A stretch of DNA of 64,000 nt from Pseudoips prasinana (GCA_951640165.1 OX621252.1:33377934-33441933), one strand, 5' to 3'. Counted from the first letter of the stretch, positions 20,500-31,930 are shown. The notes: generated from the sequence alone by a model not told the origin. Made by a program: numbers and translations.

Positions 20500-20640
20500 G
20501 GTCTTGTGTTTAAAACGACGGTCGCGCTTAAAAGCTACCACCGGATCCAAAGCGCCCCAACTGAGAAGACCCAGCGAAACTAACTCAGCAGGTTCATCTA
20601 CTACCGGTTTCAACACGGCCCAGTTGAAGATGGCGGACGA
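20500..20640 (+). repeat. LINE-like 3' fragment (CTACCACCGGATCC...AACTCAGCAGGTTC)
   Basis: GCTACCACCGG followed by GAAGACCCAGCGAAACTAACTC is a phrase I associate with lepidopteran LINE 3' UTRs. No frame. Confidence 0.4.
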
Positions 20641-21327
20641 GAGAGGATAGCGGGGGTTACTGGTGGAAGTGTATTAGTGTGGATAATATATACTCTTACC
20701 TAAAGTTTATTTGTTTTATTGTCACCGGCTTCTTTTATACGGGCGTGTAAACTGGCAGCTTACTTCACTCTGGACATAAAGGTTTTGATCTAACTTGGGA
20801 CTTGTACCAATGACTTCATTTTTTGCGTTTCAACTCGGTACCAATCAACCAAAAACCAGTCAAAATTATAACTAAATACGGAAACACTTTGTGTTCCACA
20901 AGAGATGTAAATAGGTAACTCTATCGATTTCCCGATGTACTTGTATACGTAATATTAAAGCCTTACTGAGGGTGAAATAATTTCTAATTAATTATTTATA
21001 ATGAAGACATTAGAGGAAATATATTTACATAAGGTTCGCTCGGGTCTTAAGCAAATAAGTTCATTTCTGAGGCAAATAATAATTATGCCGTCAAGTGAAG
21101 GATCTTAAGTGATGTACAGCGTGGATCGATATTAAATTTTAACAGAGTATCGATATTGTGCTGCACGAGGTCAATTAATTATAATAATCATCATCTTATG
21201 TATTTCTAAGTTCTTATGAAAAGAACAGAGCAATTTTAACTCTAACCTCCTTATTTAAAAACGAAGTCTAAACTCAAACTGCAGTTGATCCTTGGTTTAG
21301 TCGAAAACCATCTAATGAAATTGCCTG
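20641..21327. other. AT-rich stretch, nothing recognised
   Basis: No supported frame or repeat. Confidence 0.45.
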
Positions 21328-21541
21328 GGGCTCTATCGGCTAAGTCGCCGAACATCGATTTCTTGAATGGCGCTCAAATAAATAAAGGTTATAAATGACT
21401 TAATTAATCGTTAAATCGGCTTCAACGTCACAATATGTGCTCGGGGAAGCCGATTTAACGATTAATTAAGTAATTTTTAACTTTTATTTATTTGAACGCC
21501 ATTTAAGAAATCGATGTTCGACGACTTAGCCGTTAGAGCCC
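21328..21541. mobile_element. Foldback MITE, family FB1, copy 3
   Basis: Near-complete inverted repeat: GGGCTCTATCGGCTAAGTCG, CATCGATTTCTTGAATGGCG, TTAATCGTTAAATCGGCTTC on the left with complement on the right. CTG on both sides (21325-21327, 21542-21544). Confidence 0.8.
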
Positions 21542-21669
21542 CTGACCCATAGTTCAACTGTAGTTTGACTTTAGACTCCATTTTTAAATAAGGGTGTAAC
21601 AGTTTAATTCAGTCATACAACATTGTAGATAGTTAAGGGGCAGATAAATATGGTTACCTGTCTGGCGTA

Positions 21670-21880
21670 CCTCGTGTGGCGCAGCAGCTAAGACAGTCAG
21701 CTCGCCGCTTCGTGTCGCGGGTTCGAGTCCCGCGCCGGACAACTATTTGTGTGACCCATAAGAGTTGTTCTGAGTCTGGATGTAATTTGTGTCCGTCTAT
21801 TATATGTTTGTAAAGTGCCCCGTGACACGGAGTATTATCCCTAATGCCGGCGTTGTCTTTATTTTGTTTTTTTTTTTAAT
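21670..21880 (+). mobile_element. SINE family D
   Basis: CCTCGTGTGGCGCAGCAGCT, GGGTTCGAGTCCCGCGCC, family body and a poly-T rich end at about 21863-21879. Confidence 0.85.
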
Positions 21881-21884
21881 TTTC

Positions 21885-22018
21885 ACCACCCCTTCTCATC
21901 CCGTGGGGGCGTAGTAGTCGTCCAAGGTAAAGGTCTTAGAGAATGGGCAGCAGCTTCTCTGTGTAATATTGAACATATACCAACTACGATCGCCTATCCG
22001 TCTACCTCCAAGCGTGGT
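21885..22018. repeat. Interspersed repeat G, partial
   Basis: TTCTCATCCCGTGGGGGCGT and AGAATGGGCAGCAGCTTCTC are the reverse-complement style of the 16020 and 54700 copies. Confidence 0.45.
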
Positions 22019-22021
22019 GAT

Positions 22022-25000
22022 TATAATATACATACATACATACATACATAGACTCACGCCTGTTTCCCAGAGGGGTAGGCAGAGACAACGAATTTCCATT
22101 TGTCACGATCTTTGCATACTTCTTTTGCCTCGATCACTGTCATTACATTCTTCATACATGCTCGCCGGTTTAGGGTACTTCTGACCTGCCCTTTCTTGAG
22201 AACATCTCCAATTTGGTCAGAGAATGTTCGACGTGGTCTTCCCCTTCCGGTTGTCCCATTCACACAGGCCAGGTATACTTCTTTTGTCAATCTTCTTTGA
22301 TTCATCCTTTCTAAATGGCCAAACCATCTCAGCATGCCTTTTTCAATCTTTGTGACTACATCCTCTTTCACACCACAACGCTCTCTTACATCAGTATTTC
22401 GAATTCTGTCTCTCAAAGTCACACCACACATACTTCTCAGAGCTCTCATTTCCACTGCATTTATTTTACTTTCATTCTTTTTCTGCCATACCCAACTTTC
22501 ACTTCCATACATTAAAGTTGGCACTAACACTCCATCGTGCACGGCTAGTCGAGCCTTCTTTGATACTTGCCGGCTACTCATAAAGGCGTGTAGTGCCCCA
22601 TTCACTCTGTTCCCCGCATTTACTCTTCTTACAATATCTTTTTCATATTTCCCATCTCTCGTAAACAAAGTTCCCAAATATACAAACTCATTCACCTGTT
22701 CGACTTTCTCTCCTCCAATCACAATATCACACGCTGTCGTGTATTCATCCCTCTCAAATACCATTACTTTCGTCTTACCTACATTCATTTTCATCCCTTT
22801 CTTTTCAAAAGATTCATACATCATTGTTACCATCACCTGCAACTCGTCCGCCGATGATGCAAGTAAAACTTGATCATCAGCGTAAAGCAGACATTTGATG
22901 AGTAACTCATTCATCCTTACACCGCATTCACTTTCTTTCAAATCTTTTAAACAGCTATCCATGAATAGGTTAAACAACCACGGTGACGCTACACATCCCT
23001 GTCTAACACCCTTTTGGATGCTAAACCACTCGGTGTATGACCCGTTAATCCTCACGCAAGCTCTGGAATCCCTATAAAGAGATTTCAGTGCTTGAACAAG
23101 GTTGTCATTCAACCCATACATGGACAGTACCGACCATAGTTCATTCCTCAACACTCTATCGTAGGCCTTTTCTAAGTCTACGAAGGCACAATAGACCTTT
23201 TGGTTTTCGCCCAAAAACTTCTCTACTATGCTTCGCAGAGAAAAGACCTGATCCGTGCATCCCATTCCTTTCCGAAAACCCGCCTGTGCATCCCATATTT
23301 TCGCATCGGTTTCTTTCACAACTCTTTCAACCAATACTTTTGCATACAACTTACCAACGACGCTGAGCAGACTAATGCCCCTATAGTTTTTACAGTCTTG
23401 CCGTGAGCCTTTCCCTTTGTAAAGAGGTACGATGACAGCCTTGCACCAATCACTTGGCACTTGGCCGGTGGTATAGCATAAATTGAAAAGGCTGCACAGC
23501 TGACTCGCTATGATGCCATGTCCAGCCTTCAGCATCTCGGAAGTTATCCTGTCATACCCTGGTGACTTACCTGATTCCATACCCTTAATAGCTTTCACAA
23601 TCTCATCCATACCAATGTCATCTTTACATTTGTTCTTGTCTATACTTAGTGAACTACGTTCACTCTCTGTTACACCTCTTTCATACAAACTTTCAAAATA
23701 CTCCTTCCAACGTTTTAACACGCATTCTTCCCCTTTCACTATATTTCCATCTTGGTCTCGTATGGATTTCAGTTCTGAGGTTTGAGTTATGCCTCTTACT
23801 GATCTAACGGATTTCCAGAAAAACTTAATGTTCGTCTGAAAATCCTTAGACAACCTTCTATCAAAATTATCCTTTTGTTCATTTTTCTTTTCGTTCACCA
23901 CATCCTTTACAATTCCTTTCATTTTCCTATAATCATTCCAGGCCCTTTCTATATCCTCATTCGTCGCCTTATGCATTCGTTCGTTTGCTCTGGTGGCTAG
24001 CCAGTCTAACCACGCTTTCTTTTTTTCACATACAACTTTTTGTACACTTTTATCCCACCAAATATTCTTCATCTTTCTTCCTCTTCTTCTCTTTATTACA
24101 CCACATACTTCACCAGCTACACTCACCACACCTTCTTTGACTACCTTCCATAGCTCTTCTACTTCTCTTATGTCTTCAGATCCCTCAAACTTCTCAACCA
24201 ACTTACTTTTGTACTCATCTGCCACTTCTTCCTCTTGCAGTTCCTCTACTTTTATTCTCTCTAGTACACTCTTAGTCTCAGGGATTCGGTGGCGCCATCC
24301 TTTGAATAGACCACTTATTCGGCTCATCACCAGAAAGTGGTCTGTATGGATTGCGGTCCCACGATAGACTCTTGTGTCTAGAACATTCTTTCTCAGTCTT
24401 TCATCTACAATCACGAAGTTAATCATACTCTTTCTCACATTTTTCCTCTCTCGTGTAAACGTATGGATTCTTTTATGTTCAAACATAGTATTTGTAACAC
24501 AAAGACCCCATTCCAAACATATCTTAAGCAGACTGTACCCATTCTCATTCTCACTCTCGTCACCGAATTGACCTAGTACTCTTTCAAAACCATCACGTTT
24601 TACCCCAACCCATCCATTAAAATCACCTAACATTATTACTCTTTCATTATACCGACTTAACCGCAACACATCTCTCAGGTTCTCCCAGAATGCCTTTCTT
24701 TCCTCTTGTTCTCGCTGTATTACAACTGCACCCATATCTACAGGAGCGTACACTCCTACTAGGAAGATACGGGTCATACCAACTTTCATTCTCAACCACA
24801 TTACTCTTGCATTCACGCATTCGAACTCAGTCACACACTCAGACATACTTGTGGAAAGAATGAGACCCACACCTTAGCAAGCTCGGGTGGTGTTCGGTAC
24901 TCCAGACCAAAACGCCGTGTATAGTCCGTGGTTTGTAGTATCACACCCTTTCCGCTTCGTCTCATTCACACACAACACATCGATCTGCTTTTCACTCATC

Positions 25001-25092
25001 AGCTGACATACTTCGTCCATCTTACCTTCTATTCCTCCTCCAACATTCAACGTAGCAAAACGGCTCTCCGTTGACCACTTTTCGCCTCTCTG
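22022..25092 (-). mobile_element. Nearly full-length APE-type LINE
   Basis: On the minus strand the element runs from an endonuclease start near 25090 to a 3' end with GTCTCTGCCTACCCC and a (ATGT)n tail at about 22022-22050. One long frame carries endonuclease and RT; it is interrupted once. The clade is not certain from inspection (RTE/CR1-type organisation with single ORF and microsatellite tail). Family B SINE sequence begins directly beyond the 5' end, so it may have inserted next to or into that SINE. Confidence 0.8.
22054..25090 (-). pseudogene. Endonuclease-reverse transcriptase ORF with one in-frame stop
   Basis: An open stretch of 938 codons (22054-24870) is preceded in the same frame by about 70 codons containing FATLNVGGGIEGK and QIDVLCVNETKRKG (AP endonuclease N-terminus), separated by a single TAA at 24876-24874. 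Residue numbers below count from 24870. LGDFNGWVG (about 81-89) and TDH (176-178) are endonuclease motifs; the usual S-x-I-D motif reads SMIN (148-151), an Asp-to-Asn change. RT motifs follow: [54 protein letters not shown] and the catalytic [11 protein letters not shown]. The tail has [11 protein letters not shown] and RRFGHLER-like segments. Such proteins nick DNA and reverse-transcribe the element RNA in place. The stop and the Asn make this copy probably inactive, yet it is otherwise remarkably intact, so it inserted recently. Confidence 0.9.
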
Positions 25093-25103
25093 GGAAATTA
25101 ATA

Positions 25104-25196
25104 TATAATAATATATAGGGACAATGTCACACAGATCATCCTCGCCCCAAACTAAGCAAAGCTTGTACTATGGGTACCAAGCGACGATATACATAC
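25104..25196 (-). mobile_element. SINE family B, truncated at the LTR element junction
   Basis: TATAGGGACAATGTCACACA through GCGACGATATACATAC, then the family sequence stops exactly where the LTR element begins (TGTACGGTGCAC at 25197). Confidence 0.75.
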
Positions 25197-28100
25197 TGTA
25201 CGGTGCACGTACAGGATTTTAATGTATATTTAGCAAATTATGTTAGAAAAGGCCCGCTTTGATCGCAACCTACATTTGGTACTTAGTGCAATGACATGTA
25301 GCAGAACATTTTTATACATTTCTCATATTTAGTGTTCATAAAGACGTGGTTTGATTCGGACGACTTGCATTTTCATTACGATTCATCCCGTGGAACATTC
25401 ACTGACACTCTACATACATTTAATTGCACTGACATTCAATGAACGGTTAACACACCGTACATTTTTTTTTTGGTCCTTCGAAATTTCTTATTTTTGCAAG
25501 TACGGTCCGTAATTACGGTCGGTTATTCGTTTCGTGTAATCTGGGTCGCGTCGTGTCGTACCGTGCCACGTGTGTTGCCGTGCAGGAGCATTCAAGGAGG
25601 TCGCAGCAATCCAGGTTCCGGAGCCTCACATTGCATCTGAGTAGTGGAAGAGTTCCTGATTTTCAAGTAAGATCGTTCTTTTTTTTCCTACCATACCAAC
25701 AATGGAAGGTTTAATCGCACGTCAAGCTGAAATTCTCGAGGAGGTGAGGCGGATCCATACTAATTTTAAGAAGGATTCGGCTAACAGAAAGAATCCTGAT
25801 TATATTCGTCAAAGACTTCAGCAATTAGATCACCTTTGGGTTGAAAGTGAAAAGAACAATCAGGAGCTCAGTGCAGTAGAAGAAAAGAAGCATCAATACT
25901 TCACTGACAACATCTTTGAGGTAATAAAGAGCTGGTATCAAGGCGCCCGTCGAGAGATAGCAGAATGGGAGAAGCTTCAAGTTGGACCCAGCGGCGCTGC
26001 ACCTAGCAGCTCTAGTAAGTTAAATATTGAGTTTGACAGCACCCTATATGAAAAGAAGCCAATGGGCGAGGAGAAGCTACTCGAGTTACAACAGTTGCAA
26101 CAGGCTAACTTCCGTGCATTTAAGAGAGCAGTTACGAGTATTTGCATTGACAAGGTGAGCGAAAAATGGGAGATTGAGGATATATTAAAGACTTTGGAAA
26201 CACGATGGACTGCAATTGACAAAGTACACTTAAATATTGATGGCATATTACAAGGGGCACCTAATGCATATTATGCAGAATTTGATTGCCATGAAAGTTC
26301 CTTTACAAAAATTAAACGGGCGTTGAACACAAAGCTAAACGCCACTGTGCATCAACAACAAACATTACCTAAAATTGACATACCCATCTTTAATGGGAAT
26401 TACGCATCGTGGCCTACGTTCATGGACTTATATGTGGAAGCAATTCATAATAATCCTGCGATTGCAAAGGCGCAAAAAATGCAACACCTTAAGGGACGAT
26501 TGCGAGGTGAGGCGGAAAAACTCGTACAACACTTACACATCGCTCCCGAAAATTATGACACGTGCTGGGAAATATTGAACCATAGGTATAATAACCAATT
26601 CCTATTATTCACCAATAATTTCCAGGTATTTATGCGCCAACCTATAATTCAGGTACAGTCAGCAGTTGACATTAAGCGGTTATACGACACTAGCAATGAA
26701 ACTATAAACGCTATACATAACTTGGGTGTAGATACAAGCACGTGGGATCCCGTTTTAGTTTATATTTTATGCCAAAAGCTTGATTCTGTAACATATTCGG
26801 AATATATGCAAGCTAGGTCAGATCCGCGGGAGATACCCACATACAATCATTTCATGGATTTTTTAGAGAATAAGTTTATGGCACTAGAACCATTGCATAA
26901 GAAAAAGCCAGAACATATTAATAAACCTGCCCCAACAAAAACTCAGTTTAACAGCGCACCATTCAACAAAAACCCTAAACCAGCATATATGCAGCATAAT
27001 AAAAGTTCATCGACTCATTCTCGGAATTATCATGCCTACAATATTGGCCAGTTTCGTAAAATTAATTGTCCACTGTGCGATAGCAACCATGCATTATTTC
27101 AATGTTTGAAATTTGCAGACATGAATAGTTATGAAAAGTTGACATTTATGTCAAATAACAAGATTTGCAAGAATTGTCTGTATGTGCATAACAAGGGTTT
27201 TTGCGCGTCTCAAAAAAGATGCCGAGATTGCAATGAACCACATAATACGTTATTACACACCGATATGGGTAACTTGGGGAAAACACCTTTAGCAACGTCG
27301 ACGACTTCTAAACCAATACCTTCGGTGTCAACTAGATCATGCAAAAACATTCAAAATAACTTCGCCTCAAACAGTAACGATGAGATATTATTGGCAACTG
27401 CATTATTAAAGGTAGCGACCGTTAAGGGTGATTACATTACATTAAGAGCGTTGATAGATCAAGGGTCACAGATAACTCTAATAACGGAAAATGCAGCACA
27501 GAGACTGGGTTTACAGCGTCAACAGTTAAGCGCGAGTATTAGTGGTATTGGTACTTTATCAAATAAAAGTAAGGGGAAGGTCGAACTATTCTGCAAATCC
27601 TTACATAGCGATTTCAGATTTACAACGGAAGCGTTAATCATGACAAAGGTGGTAAGCAATTTGCCTAATGCTACATTTGCAAGGAAAGCTTGGGCTCATA
27701 CTTCAGGCATAACTCTAGCCGATCCAGATTATAACATATCTAGGCCCATTGACATACTTCTAGATGCACATGTATTTTCGAAAATTTTGATGAATGGGCT
27801 GATTAAGGGAGAAGGTAATGAACCCATGGCTCAGCAAACATATTTGGGGTGGATATTATCTGGAAATGTCCACAAGACATAACTGCAATGTTGTAATAAA
27901 TCAAGTCGATGAGTTAACAAAGTTTTGGGAAATCGAAGACATTAGTGGTGATGCGTGCATTTCAATGACATCAGAGGAGAGATATTGTGAGGAGTTTTAC
28001 GTTGAAACAACAAAACGTTTGGATAATGGTCGGTATGAAGTCCGTTTACCAATGAAACCTAATTTTGAGCAATTGTTGGGCAAGTCAAAATCACGGGCAA

Positions 28101-28415
28101 TAGCACAATTTACGCAATTAGAAAGGAAAATGTGCAGGGATGAGATGTTTTCGGAAAGTTACACTAAATTTATGCAAGAATATTTGGAAATGGGGCATAT
28201 GAAAGAGAGTAAGTCTGACCGTAACCCGGAATGCTTCTTACCTCACCATGGAGTCCTTAAACAGGACTCAGTGACAACGAAACTAAGAGTTGTTTTCAAT
28301 GCCTCACAGAATACTGACTCTGGCTACAGTTTGAATGACTTGATGGAGTGCGGTCCTAAGCTTCATCAAGATTTATTGATTTTGTTAATGGGATGGAGGC
28401 GATACAAGTACGTTT
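25197..28415 (+). mobile_element. BEL/Pao LTR retrotransposon, 3'-truncated
   Basis: Starts with TGTACGGTGCACGTACAGG, a TG-beginning LTR candidate, placed at the break in the SINE. The LTR/primer-binding-site boundary lies somewhere in 25560-25680 and I cannot fix it. Gag-protease and the start of RT follow; RT, RNase H, integrase and the 3' LTR are missing, and sequence switches to a minus-strand LINE ORF1 near 28415. Confidence 0.8.
25702..27882 (+). CDS. BEL/Pao Gag and aspartic protease
   Basis: This 726-residue frame begins at ATG after a poly-T stretch. The N-terminal region is helical and charged. Residues about 215-400 are the retrotransposon capsid-like region of the DUF1759 type (IDIPIFNGNYASWPTFMDLY, LKGRLRGEAEKLVQHLH). 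Zinc-binding Cys/His clusters are at about 455-467 (CPLCDSNHALFQC) and 488-520 (CKNC...CRDCNEPH). The retropepsin-like domain has LRALIDQGSQITLITENAA near 582-600, where D of DQGS is the catalytic Asp of BEL-type proteases. Gag packages element RNA in particles and the protease matures the polyprotein. The frame ends in TAA at 27880-27882, where a family member would continue into RT: a one-base gain or two-base loss just after KT (about 27877-27883) shifts the frame. Confidence 0.9.
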   Translation: MEGLIARQAEILEEVRRIHTNFKKDSANRKNPDYIRQRLQQLDHLWVESEKNNQELSAVEEKKHQYFTDNIFEVIKSWYQGARREIAEWEKLQVGPSGAAPSSSSKLNIEFDSTLYEKKPMGEEKLLELQQLQQANFRAFKRAVTSICIDKVSEKWEIEDILKTLETRWTAIDKVHLNIDGILQGAPNAYYAEFDCHESSFTKIKRALNTKLNATVHQQQTLPKIDIPIFNGNYASWPTFMDLYVEAIHNNPAIAKAQKMQHLKGRLRGEAEKLVQHLHIAPENYDTCWEILNHRYNNQFLLFTNNFQVFMRQPIIQVQSAVDIKRLYDTSNETINAIHNLGVDTSTWDPVLVYILCQKLDSVTYSEYMQARSDPREIPTYNHFMDFLENKFMALEPLHKKKPEHINKPAPTKTQFNSAPFNKNPKPAYMQHNKSSSTHSRNYHAYNIGQFRKINCPLCDSNHALFQCLKFADMNSYEKLTFMSNNKICKNCLYVHNKGFCASQKRCRDCNEPHNTLLHTDMGNLGKTPLATSTTSKPIPSVSTRSCKNIQNNFASNSNDEILLATALLKVATVKGDYITLRALIDQGSQITLITENAAQRLGLQRQQLSASISGIGTLSNKSKGKVELFCKSLHSDFRFTTEALIMTKVVSNLPNATFARKAWAHTSGITLADPDYNISRPIDILLDAHVFSKILMNGLIKGEGNEPMAQQTYLGWILSGNVHKT

Positions 28416-28420
28416 TATAA
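27818..28420 (+). pseudogene. BEL/Pao Pol N-terminal part, frameshifted and truncated
   Basis: From about 27884 the +1-shifted frame encodes NCNVVINQVDELTKFWEIED, typical of the BEL/Pao linker after protease, and then RT start motifs PECFLPHHGVLKQDS, KLRVVFNASQ, YSLNDLMECGPKLHQDL and LMGWRRYKYV. The catalytic YVDD region is not present because the element is cut at about 28415. The overlap 27818-27882 belongs to the Gag-protease frame. Confidence 0.85.
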
Positions 28421-29399
28421 TGTTAGTACAACCAAATTATAATAGTTTTTAGTGATCTTAAAGTCATTTTCACCTACAAGAATTAAACAATAATCTTGGT
28501 TAGTGAACTTTGACACTTTTTTGTCTAAATGTTTGATAAGATGTTCAACGCTACAGTTTGTCGATATATAATGACATATATTAAAACAAGGGAAAGCCCT
28601 TTGTGACATAGACAAAATTTTGTTTGAGTTATTACTGCTTAAGATACTAAGTTTCGGTTTATCTTGCAATTTCGATGGTGACGGTCCGTCTAAAGAGCTG
28701 GCGATGATGTTGTTCATTCCTGTTTCGTTCTTGTTTAGGGGAATCTCGCAGTCAATGTCATCCCCACGTTGCTGATAGTTAGATTGCGTGGTTTCGATTA
28801 TTGCCGTTTCCATACTACTAGCGCCATCTTTTGTGGGGACTAGGCAAGTATCTATGTTTGTGTCTTTCCTAAGGTGTAGTGATGCGCAACTAGGTCCGAA
28901 CTGGTCGAGATCTGCAGTAGCTGGTAGTTGTTGCTTCAGTTGTTAACATACTGGAAGACTGGATAGGAGACGAGCAAGGGAGCCCCATTTTTATGCACCG
29001 CACATTTCTTGGTGTACACTTCATTTCGCTTCTCTTTGGTGTTAGCGAACGATCGTGCACAATATCCGAGCTAGTCACCTTCTTATACATTTGTATAACT
29101 CTGTTATACTCCTCAACCTTGCTTTTTAGGTTTGAATTTTCAAGGTTGAGGCATGCTACTTCCTCATGGGCAGATTCCAACTGGTTTTTAAGTAAATCTA
29201 TTTGGTATTGATAATCTTCCAAAGTAGACTGGTTGTTAGTCGAGACATTAGGCAGACTTGTTCCCAACAGATTGAGCGTAGCGTCACAAGTATTGTCATT
29301 ATCAGATGATAATATACAAGAATTGTCTTCGGAGTTCCGTTTTTGTACTTTTTCATTTTTATTTTGCTTTCTCTGCGTAACATTACTAAACAACGACAA
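28415..29399 (-). pseudogene. LINE ORF1 fragment, 3'-truncated and frameshifted
   Basis: Minus-strand frame 29399-28890 (169 codons) has Ser/Asn-rich sequence, then a coiled coil (QIDLLKNQLESAHEEVACLN, LKSKVEEYNRVIQMYK) as in ORF1 proteins of CR1/Jockey-type LINEs. A frameshift near 28900-28930 moves coding into the frame that continues (open upstream of the ATG at 28813) through FTNQDYCLILVGENDF, resembling the SGNH/esterase-type segment of CR1-like ORF1. ORF1 proteins bind element RNA. The ORF is cut at about 28415 against the BEL element. A LINE losing its 3' part is unusual, so a later deletion is likely. Confidence 0.6.
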
Positions 29400-29599
29400 A
29401 TTTATGACAACAAATTTATGACATGTTACGCACTGATAGACATATGACTAAAAACAGTGAATTTAAATAAAATACATACATAGGTATTTGTATATTTCTA
29501 AAATATCTAATACACGGGATCAAAGCTATTGAGTAGTATTATTATTCTGCTCGCCTAGTGGATACACTCACAAGTAAAATCATTACATAAATAATACAT

Positions 29600-29682
29600 A
29601 ACTTGGGATAACTGACACACTGACATCTGATCCCAAACTAGGCATATTACATGGTAACCATATAACAGATAAACATTTTTAG
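29600..29682 (-). mobile_element. SINE family C tail fragment (antisense)
   Basis: ACACTGACATCTGATCCCAA and AGGCATATTACATGGTAACC match the family C tail; head absent. Confidence 0.55.
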
Positions 29683-29683
29683 A

Positions 29684-29945
29684 TGGTCACCGTAGCCTAG
29701 TTGGTAGTGCTCCTGCTTACGAAGCTGGTGGTCCTGGGTTCGAACCCGGTAAGTGCAAATATTTGTGTGATGAGGACGAATATTTGTTTCTGAGTCATGG
29801 ATGTTTTCTATGTATTTAAGTATTTATCTATCTATATAAGTATGTATATCGTCGCCTGGTACCCATAGTACAAGCTTTGCTTAGTTTGGGGCTAGGATGA
29901 TCTGTGTGACATTGTCCCTAGATATTATTATTATTATAATTTTAA
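29684..29945 (+). mobile_element. SINE family B
   Basis: GGTCACCGTAGCCTAGTTGG, GGGTTCGAACCCGG, full family body and (ATT)n tail. Confidence 0.85.
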
Positions 29946-29964
29946 TAATAATAATAAAATAATT

Positions 29965-30230
29965 AAAGATAAATTACACCCACACACAGAACAAATTTCA
30001 TTACATTTCATTTATTAATTCGTTAACAATATACATTGTGTCCGAAATACAATTCACTTATAACTAGCAATTTTCAATTACATAAATACAATAAACAGTC
30101 AAAAATATCATATTATCGTGCTTATCACACAAAGATATAATATTACATAATATTATGTCGGTAGGGATCGAACCCACAACCTCTGGATGTGCGGTCAGAG
30201 TCACTAACCACTAGACCAACAGGTTAGTCC
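29965..30230 (-). mobile_element. SINE family C (antisense), interrupted
   Basis: Body piece AATTACACCCACACACAGAA near 29970 and head piece GATCGAACCCACAACCTCTG to ACTAGACCAACAGGTTAG at 30118-30230. Between lies about 115 bp of AT-rich insertion with no recognisable ends. Confidence 0.6.
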
Positions 30231-30595
30231 GTATTAACTTACATACTACATAATATTAATGAATACTTTACTATATACAATTTTTTTAAATAAATAAAGT
30301 TTTTATTGGAATAAAATATTTTTTTTTGTTTTTAAACCCACCAAACTACGCAACAGTTTGTCGGCGGGATTAGCGCTTGTTTTCACTTCCTTAAAATAAG
30401 TACAAACTAGATGAATACTTACAAGTTTGATTAATATTTGTAACTATAGGAATTTCATCAAACCACTTGCAAAAATATCAGCATTCACAAAATTCAGTTA
30501 GGAGTATTTTTCTAACTTTATGTTTTAGGGATGCTTTATTTGTCATATATTATGTTCTTTCCTAAACAAAGAAAATTGATTGTATAAAGTTGGCG
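30231..30595. other. AT-rich, probably 3' UTR of the adjacent LINE fragment
   Basis: Lies downstream (minus strand) of the RT fragment at 30596-31084; no separate feature seen. Confidence 0.35.
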
Positions 30596-31084
30596 TCAAA
30601 TACTTGTTGGTTCTTTCACCGTAAAGGTTTTTACTGAGGTTCGTATAAATTTTTGTTCCCGTACACGCCTGGTGTTATAATTGTTATTTACGCGTACCTT
30701 ATATTGGTCACTATAGAACTGCTCCAGTATCACCAAGTATTTAACCTTCTCATGAACAGGTAGTACTTTACACTCGACTAGAAGTTTCTCAAAATTTTCT
30801 TTATACTGAAGGTTTGTTTTTGTATTAACCAGATATTTCATAAAGCGAATTTGCAATGATTTAATGTTGTCTAAATAAGTTTTAAAAGTGCGACCGTACG
30901 TGTTTAATGCGTAGCTGAGCAGTGATTCGGCGAGAGCAAAATAAACGCGCAACGTTTTTATACTTAATGATGATTTTAAGCAGTAAAACATACTCAGTAC
31001 TGATCTAAGTTTTGCACACACCGTATCAACCTGCGATCTCCAGTTCATGTTATTTATTATCCACCCACAGCCCGAGGTACCTGA
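30596..31084 (-). pseudogene. LINE RT C-terminal fragment (CR1/Jockey-type)
   Basis: From about 31084 the minus strand encodes FRYLGLWVDNNMNWRSQVD, then KLRSVLSMFYCLKSSLS and LLSYALNTYGRTFKTYLDN, the thumb/C-terminal region after the RT palm, to a stop at 30598-30596. No palm domain, 5'-truncated. Confidence 0.7.
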
Positions 31085-31164
31085 ACTGAATTATATAATA
31101 TACTCGTAGTAAACATATCTTTTATCAATTCCCCACGGGTTTTGGGGCCAGCTGGCAGATGCAC

Positions 31165-31290
31165 AATAATATAATTATTAACGCAGAGCGCGTACCCCGG
31201 ATTGGCAGATGGTGCAGGTTCGAGACCCGCCGGACGATTAAATTTATGGTTTGCCATTTTTGAGATTAGATTGACGCTTTGCATTGCGAA
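31165..31290 (+). mobile_element. tRNA-related SINE-like repeat, family F
   Basis: AACGCAGAGCGCGTACCCCG, GGTTCGAGACCCGCCGGACG (B box) and TTTTTGAGATTAGATTGACG; matches 8755-8862. Confidence 0.55.
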
Positions 31291-31796
31291 TAATGCGTTA
31301 ACATTCCAATTTAATAAATTCTACTAGCTAGTTGGAACAGTTAAGGCTGGGAATTGGCATGGACTAAGATAAGAATATTTTAAATTATTTAATCCTTTCA
31401 TTTTGTAGAAAATAACGGTCACTTCTTAAAATGTAAATTACAATATTGTCATAAAGTGCGTCGATGATTGTCCGATAGGACCCATCTCTAAAATATTATG
31501 TAATTACCAAGCAACGTAACGCAAATCAAATACTTCGTGATTACAAGCTTACAGTGTAGTACATATGGCAGTACATCGTAAGCCCAGCTCCAGTCTAAGC
31601 CTGGCACAATTTACATTCACCTCCAAGTATAATTCATTGTATGAAAGTGATATAAATTATATTGTTTGCCGTGTGCCTTACAGTAAATTGGTTTAAAATG
31701 TATCTAGTTTACGTTTTTGAACGATAGAAAATTCGCATGTATTATTATTGATCTAAAAATTAAAAAAAAACACCCTTATTCTAAACTATTATAAAT
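31291..31796. other. AT-rich stretch, nothing recognised
   Basis: No supported feature. Confidence 0.45.
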
Positions 31797-31930
31797 TGAC
31801 TGCCTCGTTCGTCTAGTGGTAGCTTATTTAACCACAGATAAAGATGTCCTCGGTTCAAATACCGGGTCGAATCATAAAGTTATTTTGAGATTTAACTATA
31901 AAGAAAAAATCTCAGTATCAGCCTGGCCAT
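31797..31930 (+). mobile_element. SINE family E, 3'-truncated
   Basis: TTGACTGCCTCGTTCGTCTAG and GGTTCAAATACCGGGTCG; ends before the second half of the family. Confidence 0.65.

Noticed and set aside
22315..24571. Plus-strand ORFs such as 22334-22873 and 23993-24367
   Set aside because: They are antisense shadows of the endonuclease-RT LINE frame on the minus strand.
25977..26246. Minus-strand ORF inside the BEL/Pao gag
   Set aside because: Shadow of the 726-codon Gag-protease frame.
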